A stretch of DNA of 64,000 bases from Pseudomonadota bacterium (GTDB lineage: Bacteria > Pseudomonadota > Alphaproteobacteria > Rhizobiales > Beijerinckiaceae), in NCBI GenBank assembly GCA_021780435.1, contig JAJXYV010000200.1:1-64000 (forward strand), written 5' to 3'. Shown piece after piece: positions 42,406 to 50,867 of the stretch. Both the position numbers and the translations under genes were made by a program. The first letter of the stretch is position 1. Every line of letters begins with the position of its first letter. Below the pieces are notes generated by a model that was given only the letters and a program-made list of their open reading frames with translations, had not been told where the DNA came from and ran no database searches.

Positions 42406-43461
42406 ATGTCGGCGCGTCACCGCACCCGTTCCGAACGCGAGCAGCTCGAATTGTTTCGGGCGCTGCCAGGCGATCTCGCGCCGCGCGACGCGCAGGATCT
42501 CATGGCCTACCCGTTCTTCTCGCTCGCTAAGACGCACCGCACGACGCCGATCGACTACCGGATGAACGACATCGCCATCCGCGTCGAAGCGGTTCCCGAG
42601 CACGGCATGGCCACCATCTGGGACGCCGACGTGTTGATCTGGGCCGCCAGCCAAATCGTCCAGGCGCGTGACGCCGGCCTGCGCACCTCGCGTTTGATGG
42701 CCGCCACACCCTACGAGATTCTCACCTTCATCGGGCGCGGTGTGAGCGTGCGCGACTACCACCGGCTGAAGGCCGCGCTCGACCGGCTGCAATCGACCAC
42801 CGTCGCCACCTCGCTGCGCCAGACCGCCGAGCGGCGCATGCACCGTTTCTCCTGGATCAACGAATGGACCGAGCGCGCCGACGTTCATGGACACGCCGAC
42901 GGCATCGATCTCATCGTGCCGGACTGGTTCTATCGTGCCGTCCTCGACGACGCGCTCGTGCTGACGATCGACCGTGAATATTTCGCGCTGACGGGTGGTC
43001 TCGAGCGCTGGCTTTACCGCCTCGTGCGCAAGCACGCTGGCAAACAGCCGGCAGGCTGGCGGTTCGATTTCCGACATCTCTACATGAAATCGGCGAGCCT
43101 CTCGCCGTTCAAGCGCTTCGCCTTCGAGCTGCGCGATATCGCACGGCGCCAGCCTTTGCCCGGTTATCGCCTCGGTGTCGATCGCGGGAGCGGCGGCCGC
43201 GAGTTGCTTGCCTTCGTCAATGAGACGTCCCCGTCCACGACGGCCTGTGGACAAGCTGTAGAAGCGGTCGTGCTATCGGGAACCGCGAGGCACGTGCCAT
43301 CAGGAACCGCATCCTCGTGCTATCAGGAACCGAAAGCGGCCTTTTCTCCAAGCACATCAAATGCTTCGGAGCCGCCTAACTTAGACTCTAACGAAGAGTC
43401 TAACTCTTCTGTTGTTGGCGGCGCGCTCGACCGGGGGAAACCCGGGAGGGAAGAGCGATGA
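42406..43461 (+). CDS. repA: Replication initiator protein A family
   Basis: A 351-aa protein with the RepA-like initiator domain (AYPFFSLAKTHRTTPIDYRM, ADVLIWAASQI, LTGGLERWLYRLVRKHAG, SLSPFKRFAFELRDI). The last ~80 residues are low-complexity because the DNA here carries three iterons and a dyad. ICEs with such genes can replicate briefly after excision. The stop overlaps the parA start (ATGA). Confidence 0.85.
   Translation: MSARHRTRSEREQLELFRALPGDLAPRDAQDLMAYPFFSLAKTHRTTPIDYRMNDIAIRVEAVPEHGMATIWDADVLIWAASQIVQARDAGLRTSRLMAATPYEILTFIGRGVSVRDYHRLKAALDRLQSTTVATSLRQTAERRMHRFSWINEWTERADVHGHADGIDLIVPDWFYRAVLDDALVLTIDREYFALTGGLERWLYRLVRKHAGKQPAGWRFDFRHLYMKSASLSPFKRFAFELRDIARRQPLPGYRLGVDRGSGGRELLAFVNETSPSTTACGQAVEAVVLSGTARHVPSGTASSCYQEPKAAFSPSTSNASEPPNLDSNEESNSSVVGGALDRGKPGREER
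43269..43332. repeat. Three 17-bp iterons inside the 3' end of repA
   Basis: CGTGCYATCRGGAACCG occurs at 43269-43285, 43293-43309 and 43316-43332, with 23-24 bp periodicity (about two helical turns). A likely RepA-binding origin. Confidence 0.75.
43381..43403. repeat. Dyad between iterons and parA
   Basis: TTAGACTC / GAGTCTAA around a 7-bp centre, overlapping a second dyad AGAGT-cta-ACTCT (43395-43407). AT-rich in a GC-rich region; candidate centromere or origin-melting region. Confidence 0.55.
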
Positions 43462-44096
43462 TCGTCGCCCTCCTCAACCAGAAGGGCGGCGTCGGCAAGA
43501 CCACGCTCGCCCTGCACCTAGCGGGCGCTTGGGCAGACCAGGGAAAGCGCGTCACAGTTATCGACGCCGATCCCCAAGGCTCGGCTCTCGACTGGTCCGC
43601 GCAGCGCGCCAAGGAGGCCGTGCCCCGCCTCTTCGGCGTCATAGGCCTCGCCCGCGACACGCTGCATCGTGAAGCGCCCGAGCTCGCCCGTGACGCCGAC
43701 CATGTCGTCATCGACGGTCCGCCGCGTGTCGCGGGCCTGCTGCGCTCGGCCCTGCTCGCCGCCGATCTCGTCCTGATCCCCGCGCAACCATCTCCCTTCG
43801 ATGGCTGGGCTTCGGCCGAGATGCTGAGGCTGCTGGAGGAAGCACGCATCTTTCGCCCGGAGCTCGTGGCGCGCTTCGTGCTCAATCGCTGCGCTGCGCG
43901 CACTGTGATCGCACGCGAGACCGCAGACGGCCTCGCCGATCACGATCCGCCGGTCCTCTCGTCCCGCATCGGCCAGCGTGTCGCCTTCGCCGATACCGCG
44001 CGCACCGGTCGTCTCGTCTTCGACATCGACACCGCACGTCACGCGGTGCGCGAGATCGTCGCGTTGGCGGCCGAAGTCGATCGGGTGACGCGATGA
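43458..44096 (+). CDS. parA: ParA-family partition ATPase
   Basis: A 212-aa short ParA. The deviant Walker A KGGVGKTT occupies 9-16 (signature Lys9), Walker A' IDADPQGSALDW 35-46, Walker B HVVIDGPP. Lacks the N-terminal HTH of long ParAs. With the RHH protein encoded next it forms a type Ib-like partition pair; overlaps on both sides are 4 bp. Confidence 0.92.
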   Translation: MIVALLNQKGGVGKTTLALHLAGAWADQGKRVTVIDADPQGSALDWSAQRAKEAVPRLFGVIGLARDTLHREAPELARDADHVVIDGPPRVAGLLRSALLAADLVLIPAQPSPFDGWASAEMLRLLEEARIFRPELVARFVLNRCAARTVIARETADGLADHDPPVLSSRIGQRVAFADTARTGRLVFDIDTARHAVREIVALAAEVDRVTR

Positions 44097-44347
44097 GCCC
44101 GCGCCCATCCAACCGCCGCTTCGCAGCGCGCCCGCGCGATCCAGAGTCCTGGGTCCGCGCGCCCGAGCCTTCGGCCACGGCGCAGAGCGCCGGCGACCTC
44201 TTCTCCGCGCGGCTGACCGTCGATGTGACGCCCGAGTTGCGCGCCCGGATCAAGATTACGGCCTTCCAGCGTGGCCAGACCGTCGCCGACATGCTGCGCG
44301 ACCTCCTCGCCCGCGAATTCCCCGCAACCGATGGAGGACAGACATGA
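44093..44347 (+). CDS. Ribbon-helix-helix protein, ParG-like
   Basis: An 84-aa protein. Flexible Arg/Pro-rich N terminus, then RHH fold RLTVDVTPELRARIKITAFQ and GQTVADMLRDLLAREF. Placement directly after a short parA suggests a centromere-binding partner and repressor. The dyads at 43381-43407 could be its target. Confidence 0.75.
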   Translation: MSPRPSNRRFAARPRDPESWVRAPEPSATAQSAGDLFSARLTVDVTPELRARIKITAFQRGQTVADMLRDLLAREFPATDGGQT

Positions 44348-44850
44348 TGGCAAACCCCGCCTTCGCGCAGGCGCCGCCGTGTTCGCCCGACGCGCTGACA
44401 GCCGTCGAGCTCACCTGGCTCGAGAAGCGCGTCGAGCATTGGATCAGGTTCGGCCGCGATGTCGACGAGACGATCATCGATCGCCGCCGCCGTGTGCTGA
44501 GCTTCGCACCGAACACCATCTTCGCCTTCGTCCGCTGGGCCTCGAATGACTTCGGCACCGTCGTCTCACGCATCGACATCGTGCGCACGGTCATGCCAGG
44601 CGAAGCCTATCAGACGCTGCCCTTCGTCCGTCCCGGCGGCGAGATCCTGCTGCGCATCAGCGGCTGGCCGAAGGTCGAGCGCGTGCTGCTGGCGATCGAC
44701 GCCATCGAGGCGCTCGGCCTCGATCCAGCCGACGCCGCACCCGATCACTGGCGGCACATCCACAATCGCCTCGGCGCCGGATACGAGCCGCGTCCTTATG
44801 GCCCCGACCAGCATCGCGCCTGGCTCCTGCGGCGGCGGGTGCTGTCATGA
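44344..44850 (+). CDS. DUF2840 family protein
   Basis: A 168-aa protein (adjacent ATG codons at 44344 and 44347). Contains LTWLEKRVEHWIRFGR, VLSFAPNTIFAFVRWASNDFGT and GGEILLRISGWPKVERVLLAID, the family pattern. DUF2840 genes always seem to lie next to traF in rhizobial ICEs; function unknown. 4-bp overlaps with both neighbours. Confidence 0.85.
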   Translation: MMANPAFAQAPPCSPDALTAVELTWLEKRVEHWIRFGRDVDETIIDRRRRVLSFAPNTIFAFVRWASNDFGTVVSRIDIVRTVMPGEAYQTLPFVRPGGEILLRISGWPKVERVLLAIDAIEALGLDPADAAPDHWRHIHNRLGAGYEPRPYGPDQHRAWLLRRRVLS

Positions 44851-45359
44851 CGCGCTTCGGCTACGTCATGACGACATATTTCGCGCTGCTGGGTTTCGTC
44901 TGGGCGGCCATCTTTCCCGTCTCGCCGAGATTCATCTGGAACGCCAGCGCCAGTGTGCCGACCGGACTCTACGCCATTCATTCGGCTGGCACGCTTCACG
45001 TCACCGAACTGGTGGTGGTCCGGCCACCCACGGCGCTCGCGGCCTTCCTCGACGAGCGCCACTACCTGCCTAAAGGCGTGCCGATGCTGAAGCGCATCCT
45101 CGCCCTGCCTGGACAAACAGTTTGCCGCACAGACCGCACGATCACCGTCGATGGCGTCGCCATGGGCGAGGCGCTCGACCGCGACAGAATTGGCCGGCTG
45201 CTACCGACCTGGACGGGCTGCCATGTCGTTGCCGGCAACGAAGTCTTCCTCATGAATTGGCAGTCCGGGGATTCCCTCGATGGCCGCTACTTCGGCCCGC
45301 TTCCCGCCAGCGCCATCGTCGGTCGGGCCGATCCCCTCTGGACGCGCGAGGAGGATTGA
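44847..45359 (+). CDS. traF: S26-family conjugative signal peptidase TraF
   Basis: A 170-aa protein with a membrane anchor (about 8-24). Catalytic Ser36 is in ASVPTGLY and Lys82 in MLKRILALPG, the Ser/Lys dyad of TraF peptidases; NEVFLMN and SLDGRYFGPL follow. TraF matures the TrbC-type pilin, encoded here at 51830. Overlaps DUF2840 by 4 bp. Confidence 0.9.
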   Translation: MTRFGYVMTTYFALLGFVWAAIFPVSPRFIWNASASVPTGLYAIHSAGTLHVTELVVVRPPTALAAFLDERHYLPKGVPMLKRILALPGQTVCRTDRTITVDGVAMGEALDRDRIGRLLPTWTGCHVVAGNEVFLMNWQSGDSLDGRYFGPLPASAIVGRADPLWTREED

Positions 45360-45361
45360 CC

Positions 45362-46189
45362 GTGCCCAACCGTCACCCGCCGATCGCCATCCTCCCGCGC
45401 TCGCCCCGCGAACACCCTTCCTCCTTTCCGGCCATGTCCGTTCCGATCGTCGGCAGGCCACAGAAAAGATACCGTCGCTGCCACCGCGTTTCGGCGTGCA
45501 TCGGACTGGCAATCCTCACGATGATCGGCTGTCGTGCGGCCGACGCCGAGCCTGCAACGGTTCGTCCCATGACGTTGCGATCGGCTTATGCGCCATTGGC
45601 AGCTTTCGTTGCCGAAGCCTCGCACCGCTTCGGCATTCCGGCGACGTGGATACGCGCCGTTATGCGCGCCGAGAGCTTTGGCGATGTGCGAGCCGTCTCA
45701 CCGAAAGGCGCCATCGGCCTTATGCAGATCATGCCCGAAACCTGGGCCGGCCTGCGTCAGCGCTACCGGCTGGGCGCCAATCCGTTCGATGCGCATGACA
45801 ACATCATCGCCGGCGCGGCGTATCTCCGTGAGCTTCACGACCGCTACGGCATCCCCGGTTTCCTCGCGGCCTACAACGCCGGTCCCGCGCGCTGGGAAGA
45901 CCATCTCGCGACCGGCCGGCCGCTGCCTGCGGAGACGCGCGCCTACCTCACTCGTCTCGCGCCGATCATCGGCGGAAGTTCAGCCGACGATACGGCCATA
46001 CTCGCCGCCGTGGTGAAGTCCTGGAGCGAAGCGTCGCTGTTCCCAGCGCGCCCGGCACGTCCGCCAAGCGACATGCCATCAGCATCGCCGCAGCCATCGA
46101 CCGACCGTTCGGCGCAGGATTGGACGGGTCTCGCGCCGCAGTCCGATGGACTGTTCGTCGCTCTGTCGAACCGGGAGCGGTCGCAATGA
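45362..46189 (+). CDS. Lytic transglycosylase (conjugation type)
   Basis: A 275-aa protein from GTG 45362, 2 bp after the traF stop. N-terminal signal (hydrophobic 44-57, then CRAADAEP), SLT domain with catalytic Glu104 in RAESFG, GAIGLMQIMPETW, AGAAYLRELHDRYG and LAAYNAGPARW. It opens peptidoglycan for the transfer channel. The Pro/Ser-rich C-terminal tail is probably disordered. Confidence 0.9.
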   Translation: MPNRHPPIAILPRSPREHPSSFPAMSVPIVGRPQKRYRRCHRVSACIGLAILTMIGCRAADAEPATVRPMTLRSAYAPLAAFVAEASHRFGIPATWIRAVMRAESFGDVRAVSPKGAIGLMQIMPETWAGLRQRYRLGANPFDAHDNIIAGAAYLRELHDRYGIPGFLAAYNAGPARWEDHLATGRPLPAETRAYLTRLAPIIGGSSADDTAILAAVVKSWSEASLFPARPARPPSDMPSASPQPSTDRSAQDWTGLAPQSDGLFVALSNRERSQ

Positions 46190-46440
46190 GTGCGATCGGT
46201 GGCCATCGTGCTGTGGAGGGCTGTGGCGGCGGTTTGTGTGTGAGGGACAGTCAGCACAGGAACCCAGCCCACGGACGGCAAGGGAAAAGGCCGGCCCTCG
46301 GCGCGGCTTATGTGGTTGGGGAGATTGAGGAATTCACCAATTTCCCCGACACCCCCTGCTGGCGCTTTCCGCAAATAGTCAAACGATTTCAAGCATTCGA
46401 GCGCCGTCGGCTTACTTTGCGTCAGGGCCTCGCGCCGTGA
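46186..46440 (+). CDS. Possible small protein overlapping the oriT candidate
   Basis: An 84-codon frame with ATGA overlap to the transglycosylase and GTGA overlap to rlxS, which fits the coupling pattern of this operon. The product (basic, no motif) is unrecognised, and the interval also contains the dyad at 46318-46347. It may therefore be non-coding transfer-origin DNA. Confidence 0.35.
   Translation: MSAIGGHRAVEGCGGGLCVRDSQHRNPAHGRQGKRPALGAAYVVGEIEEFTNFPDTPCWRFPQIVKRFQAFERRRLTLRQGLAP
46318..46347. other. Candidate origin of transfer (oriT) dyad
   Basis: GGGGAGATTG (46318-46327) / CAATTTCCCC (46338-46347), one mismatch, 10-bp centre, about 90 bp before the relaxase gene. An inverted repeat upstream of rlxS is where relaxase would be expected to dock. 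Confidence 0.5.
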
Positions 46441-48188
46441 CAACCCGCGACGACGACCTGCGCATCCGGCCTGGGCGCATCCAGCACGGCAACCGCGGCG
46501 GCAAGCGTCCCCAGACCTTCGTTGGCGAAGTCATGCGGGCCGCGAAGAAGGCCGGGCATGTCGGCAGCAGCTTCCGGTCGAGCCAGGGCCGCAGCCGCTC
46601 GCGGTTCGGCCGCGGGCGCCGGGCAGCAGTCTCGATCCGGTTGCGCTCGAACGCTCGCCGGGTAGTGATGAAGGCGCGCGTCGTCCGCCATCAGGGCACG
46701 CGCTTCCGTTCGGCCCCGCTGCCGAAGCATATGGCCTATCTGAAGCGCGAGGGCGTAACGCGCGACGGCGAGAATGCCCGCATGTTCGACGCCGCTTCCG
46801 ATACGGCGGATGAACGCGCCTTCGCCGAGCGGTGCGAAGATGACCGCCATCACTTCCGCTTCATCATCTCGCCCGAAGACGGGGCAGAGCTTGGTGACCT
46901 CAAGACTTTCACCCGCGAGTTGATGCAGGACGTCGAGAAGGACCTCGGCACCAAGCTCGACTGGGTCGCCGTCGACCATTGGAACACCGACAATCCCCAT
47001 GTCCACGTCCTCATCCGCGGCCGCGCCGATGACGGTCAGGACCTGGTCATCAGCCGTGAATACATCAGCCGGGGTTTTCGCGATCGCGCGGCCGAGCGTG
47101 TGACGTTGGAGCTCGGTCCGCGCAGCGAGCGGGAGATCCGCACCTCCCTGGAGCGGGAGGTGAGCGCGGAACGCTGGACCAGCCTTGATGGCGCGTTGCG
47201 CGACATCTCCGATGAATGCGGCGGGGTCGCCGATCTGAGACCCGGCCCGAATGCCGAGGACCCGGAGCTGCGGCATCTGTTGATCGGCCGGGCCACGAAG
47301 CTGGAACGCCTCGGCCTTGCCGACCCGGTTGGCTCTGCATGTTGGACGCTGAAGCCGGGCCTTGACCAGACCCTGCGCCAACTCGGGATCCGGGGCGACA
47401 TCATCAAGACCATGCACCAGGCAATGAGCACCGGCGGAACGGAACCCGACGTCAGTACCTTTGCTCTGCATGGCGACGAACCGTCCGATCCGGTGCTCGG
47501 CCGGCTGGTGAAGCGGGGCCTCGACGATGAGCTGAAGGGGACGGCCTACGCTATCGTCGCCGGCGTCGACGGACGCACCCATCACCTCAGGTTTTCCGAT
47601 CTCGAGATGACCGGCGACGCGCCAGCGGGGGCCATCGTCGAGGCGCGGGCCTATGACGATGCCAAAGGTCACCGCCGCCTATCTCTCGCTACGCGCTCCG
47701 ATCTCTCGATCGAGGCGCAGGTGACGGCGTCGGGCGCGACCTGGCTTGACCGCCAGCTTCTCGCCAAGGACCCGCCGCTCAGCGGCGGCGGCTTCGGCGC
47801 CGAAGTGCGCGATGCCATGGACGCGCGCGTCGACCATCTCGCCGCGGAAGGGCTTGCCCACCGGCAAGGGCAACGCATGGTCTTTGCCCGGGATCTTCTC
47901 GCCACCCTGCGGCGGCGGGAATTGGATGACGCGACGTCGAAGCTGTCGACCGAGACTGGGCTGGCCTACCAGCCATCCGCTGAAGGAGAGCACGTCGCCG
48001 GGGTCTATCGCCAGCGCGTGAATCTCGCCACCGGCCGCTTCGCCATGATCGACAACGGGCTCGGCTTCCAACTCGTGCCGTGGCGCCCGGCGCTGGAGAA
48101 GGATCTCGGCCGCGAAGTGCGTGGCGTCATGGCACCGGGCGGCAATGTCGAGTGGAGCCTCGGCCGGAAACGTGGGCTCGGCCTATGA
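46437..48188 (+). CDS. rlxS: DUF3363-type conjugative relaxase
   Basis: A 583-aa protein from GTG 46437. The HUH motif is DHWNTDNPHVHVLI (about 180-193); YISRGFRDRAAERV offers the catalytic Tyr. The C-terminal DUF3363 region follows (YQPSAEGEHVAGVY, MIDNGLGFQLVPWRP). In ICEMlSymR7A this type, RlxS, nicks oriT and pilots the strand to TraG. The strongly basic N terminus (about 20-80) probably contacts DNA. Confidence 0.92.
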   Translation: MTTRDDDLRIRPGRIQHGNRGGKRPQTFVGEVMRAAKKAGHVGSSFRSSQGRSRSRFGRGRRAAVSIRLRSNARRVVMKARVVRHQGTRFRSAPLPKHMAYLKREGVTRDGENARMFDAASDTADERAFAERCEDDRHHFRFIISPEDGAELGDLKTFTRELMQDVEKDLGTKLDWVAVDHWNTDNPHVHVLIRGRADDGQDLVISREYISRGFRDRAAERVTLELGPRSEREIRTSLEREVSAERWTSLDGALRDISDECGGVADLRPGPNAEDPELRHLLIGRATKLERLGLADPVGSACWTLKPGLDQTLRQLGIRGDIIKTMHQAMSTGGTEPDVSTFALHGDEPSDPVLGRLVKRGLDDELKGTAYAIVAGVDGRTHHLRFSDLEMTGDAPAGAIVEARAYDDAKGHRRLSLATRSDLSIEAQVTASGATWLDRQLLAKDPPLSGGGFGAEVRDAMDARVDHLAAEGLAHRQGQRMVFARDLLATLRRRELDDATSKLSTETGLAYQPSAEGEHVAGVYRQRVNLATGRFAMIDNGLGFQLVPWRPALEKDLGREVRGVMAPGGNVEWSLGRKRGLGL

Positions 48189-48297
48189 AGGTCGCGGCGC
48201 CGTCCATCCGATTGCTGCGCCAGCGTGTCCGGGTTCCCGACGCCTCGCAGTCAGAGCTTGCGTCCCCCTCGCGAGACGCTGCTGATTTGGTGTCACC

Positions 48298-50280
48298 ATG
48301 AACGCGACCAAGATTCTCTGGGGCCAAATCCTCCTCGTCTGCACCGTTGTCCTCGCCTTCATATGGAGCGCAACGGAATGGACAGCCTGGCAGCTCGCCT
48401 TTCAGCCGCAGCTCGGTCACCCCTGGTTCGTGCTGTTCGGCTGGCCGATGTACCAGCCGCCCGCCTTCTTCTGGTGGTGGTTTGCCTACGACGCTTACGC
48501 CCACGACATCTTTGTCACCGGCGGGTTCATCGCGGGAGCTGGCGGCGTCGCCGCAGTAGTCGTGGCGGTCGCCATGTCGGTGTGGCGCGCGCGCGAAGTG
48601 AAGAAGGTCACGACCTATGGATCCGCGCGCTGGGCCGAGGCGCGCGAGATTCGGAAGGCTGGGCTTCTTCATCCCGATGGCGTTCTGCTGGGCCGATGGA
48701 AGGATGCCTATCTTCGCCACCACGGCCCGGAGCACGTGCTGTGCTTCGCACCAACGCGGTCCGGCAAGGGTGTCGGCCTGGTGGTTCCGACGCTACTCAC
48801 CTGGCCAGGCTCGGCCATTGTCCATGACATTAAGGGAGAGAACTGGGGACTGACCGCCGGCTGGCGTGCCCGCTTCGGTCGGGTGCTGCTGTTCGATCCG
48901 ACCAACACAAAGAGTTCGGCTTACAACCCGCTGCTCGAGGTCCGTCGCGGCGAGTGGGAAGTCAGGGATGTTCAGAACATCGCCGACGTGCTGGTCGATC
49001 CCGAAGGCGCGCTGGAGAAAAGGAACCATTGGGAGAAGACGAGCCACGCGCTCCTTGTCGGCACGATCCTGCACGTCCTCTACGCCGAGAGGGACAAGAC
49101 CCTCGCCGGCGTCGCCAACTTCCTCTCCGACCCCAAGCGGCCGATCGAGACGACGCTGCGAGCGATGATGACGACGCCCCATCTGGGGAAGAACGGCGTT
49201 CACCCCGTCGTGGCCAGCGCCGCGCGCGAGCTGCTCAACAAGAGTGAAAACGAACGCTCCGGCGTGCTGTCGACAGCCATGTCGTTCCTTGGGCTCTATC
49301 GAGATCCAGTCGTCGCCGCCGTTACGCAGCGTTGCGACTGGCGCATCCGCGATCTCGTCGAGGCCGAGCATCCCGTGACCCTCTACCTCGTCGTGCCGCC
49401 GTCGGACATCAGCAGGACCAAGCCTCTGATCCGCCTGATCCTCAACCAGATCGGTCGGCGCCTCACCGAGGAGTTGGGATCGAAGCGCCGCCGGCATCGG
49501 CTGCTGCTCATGCTCGACGAATTTCCCGCACTCGGCCGTCTCGACTTCTTCGAGAGCGCATTGGCCTTCATGGCGGGCTACGGGCTGAAGAGCTTTCTCA
49601 TCGCCCAAAGCCTGAACCAGATCGAAAAAGCTTACGGGCAGAACAATTCCATTCTCGACAACTGCCATGTGCGCGTGAGCTTCGCCACGAACGATGAGCG
49701 CACCGCCAAACGCGTCTCCGACGCGCTCGGCACCGCGACCGAAATGCGCGCCATGAAGAACTACGCTGGCAGCCGCCTAAGTCCATGGCTCGGTCATTTG
49801 ATGGTCTCGCGCCAGGAGACGGCGCGGCCACTCCTCACGCCCGGCGAGGTCATGCAGCTCCCAGCGGATGACGAGCTGGTTTTGATGTCCGGCTGCGCGC
49901 CCATTCGGGCAAAGAAAGCGCGCTACTACGAAGACCCTGAGATGAAGGCGCGGATCCTTCCGCCACCAGCGCTTACCGATCCGAAATCGCTCCCGGCCGA
50001 CAAACGTCCTCCCGTTCCGCCCGGTGGCGACTGGGCTGGCGCCGTCGTTGCCCCAGCGGCATCCGAGACCGAAGACCCCGCCAACGCCGGTATCCGGCGC
50101 GAACCGGAATTGCCGGAACACGAGGAGATCGTGCCCCAGCCGCCAAAGCCTGTTCATGAGTTCGAGCCCGCGGACGAGGAGCCGGACGATGACGTTCGGC
50201 GCCAGCGCATCATGCAGCGAACCTTCGGGACGGTCGCCCGCCAAGTCTCGCTCGATCCCGGCGATGATATGCAGATGTGA
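48298..50280 (+). CDS. traG: Type IV coupling protein TraG/VirD4
   Basis: A 660-aa protein: two N-terminal membrane helices (about 8-27 and 78-98), Walker A APTRSGKGVG (about 151-160), Walker B LLLMLDEFPAL (about 401-411), and a Pro/Glu-rich C-terminal tail. It links the RlxS-DNA complex to the Trb channel and powers transport. About 110 bp separate it from rlxS; its stop overlaps the next start (GTGA). Confidence 0.95.
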   Translation: MNATKILWGQILLVCTVVLAFIWSATEWTAWQLAFQPQLGHPWFVLFGWPMYQPPAFFWWWFAYDAYAHDIFVTGGFIAGAGGVAAVVVAVAMSVWRAREVKKVTTYGSARWAEAREIRKAGLLHPDGVLLGRWKDAYLRHHGPEHVLCFAPTRSGKGVGLVVPTLLTWPGSAIVHDIKGENWGLTAGWRARFGRVLLFDPTNTKSSAYNPLLEVRRGEWEVRDVQNIADVLVDPEGALEKRNHWEKTSHALLVGTILHVLYAERDKTLAGVANFLSDPKRPIETTLRAMMTTPHLGKNGVHPVVASAARELLNKSENERSGVLSTAMSFLGLYRDPVVAAVTQRCDWRIRDLVEAEHPVTLYLVVPPSDISRTKPLIRLILNQIGRRLTEELGSKRRRHRLLLMLDEFPALGRLDFFESALAFMAGYGLKSFLIAQSLNQIEKAYGQNNSILDNCHVRVSFATNDERTAKRVSDALGTATEMRAMKNYAGSRLSPWLGHLMVSRQETARPLLTPGEVMQLPADDELVLMSGCAPIRAKKARYYEDPEMKARILPPPALTDPKSLPADKRPPVPPGGDWAGAVVAPAASETEDPANAGIRREPELPEHEEIVPQPPKPVHEFEPADEEPDDDVRRQRIMQRTFGTVARQVSLDPGDDMQM

Positions 50281-50723
50281 CGCGCATGAGGACCAAACAC
50301 ACCTTTCGCCTCCCGCCCGATTTGGCGGGGAAGCTCGCCGATTATGCCGCCCGCAAGCGCGTGCCACAGGCTCTGGTCGTAGAAGCGGCGCTCGCCTCGC
50401 ATCTGTCTCCCGATGGCGCCGATCGATTGGAGGCCGCGCTGGCGCGGCGGCTCGATCGCATGACGCGGCAGATGGAACGGATCGAGAGGCACGTCACAAT
50501 CTCGAATGAGGCGTTGGCCGTGTTCGTGCGCTTCTGGCTGACCAGTACGCCGGCTTTACCTGACACCGCTCTCGCCGCCGCGCAGACCAAAGGGCGCGAG
50601 CGCTACGATGGATTCGTCGAAGCCCTCGGACGCCGTCTGGCGCGTGGACGAAAGCTCGCAGACGAGGTGAGCCAGGACGTCGCTTTCGAGTCGGAACAGG
50701 ACGCGACGGCGAAGAGCTCCTGA
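50277..50723 (+). CDS. CopG-family ribbon-helix-helix protein
   Basis: A 148-aa protein. KHTFRLPPDLAGKLADYAARKRV begins the RHH fold, followed by a coiled region (LARRLDRMTRQMERIERH) and a tail. GTG 50277 overlaps the traG stop; an ATG at 50286 is possible. Usual gene between traG and trbB; may regulate the trb operon or assist the relaxosome. Confidence 0.8.
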   Translation: MTRMRTKHTFRLPPDLAGKLADYAARKRVPQALVVEAALASHLSPDGADRLEAALARRLDRMTRQMERIERHVTISNEALAVFVRFWLTSTPALPDTALAAAQTKGRERYDGFVEALGRRLARGRKLADEVSQDVAFESEQDATAKSS

Positions 50724-50816
50724 TAGCCGACCATCCCGGCGACCTGTCTTTCTATCCCAGAGCCCTCCCGCCTCATCGCCGTTGTTGCAGAGACCCATTT
50801 CCGGCTCTTTCTAATC

Positions 50817-50863
50817 AACCCCGCTGACACATGCGCCTCCGAGTGAGGCGAACTTGCGGGGTT
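50817..50863 (+). promoter_or_regulatory. Nested hairpins covering the trbB ribosome-binding region
   Basis: Outer stem AACCCCGC (50817-50824) / GCGGGGTT (50856-50863); inner stem CGCCTC (50834-50839) / GAGGCG (50845-50850). The GCGGGG that could serve as Shine-Dalgarno for GTG 50868 is inside the outer stem. Confidence 0.5.
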
Positions 50864-50867
50864 CGCA

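Noticed and set aside
43269-43332. Possible CRISPR array
   Set aside because: Only three 17-bp repeats with 6-7 bp between them; this is iteron spacing, not repeat-spacer structure, and no cas genes are present.
46422-47672. 416-codon minus-strand frame over rlxS
   Set aside because: Antisense to the relaxase HUH region; no RBS or motif.
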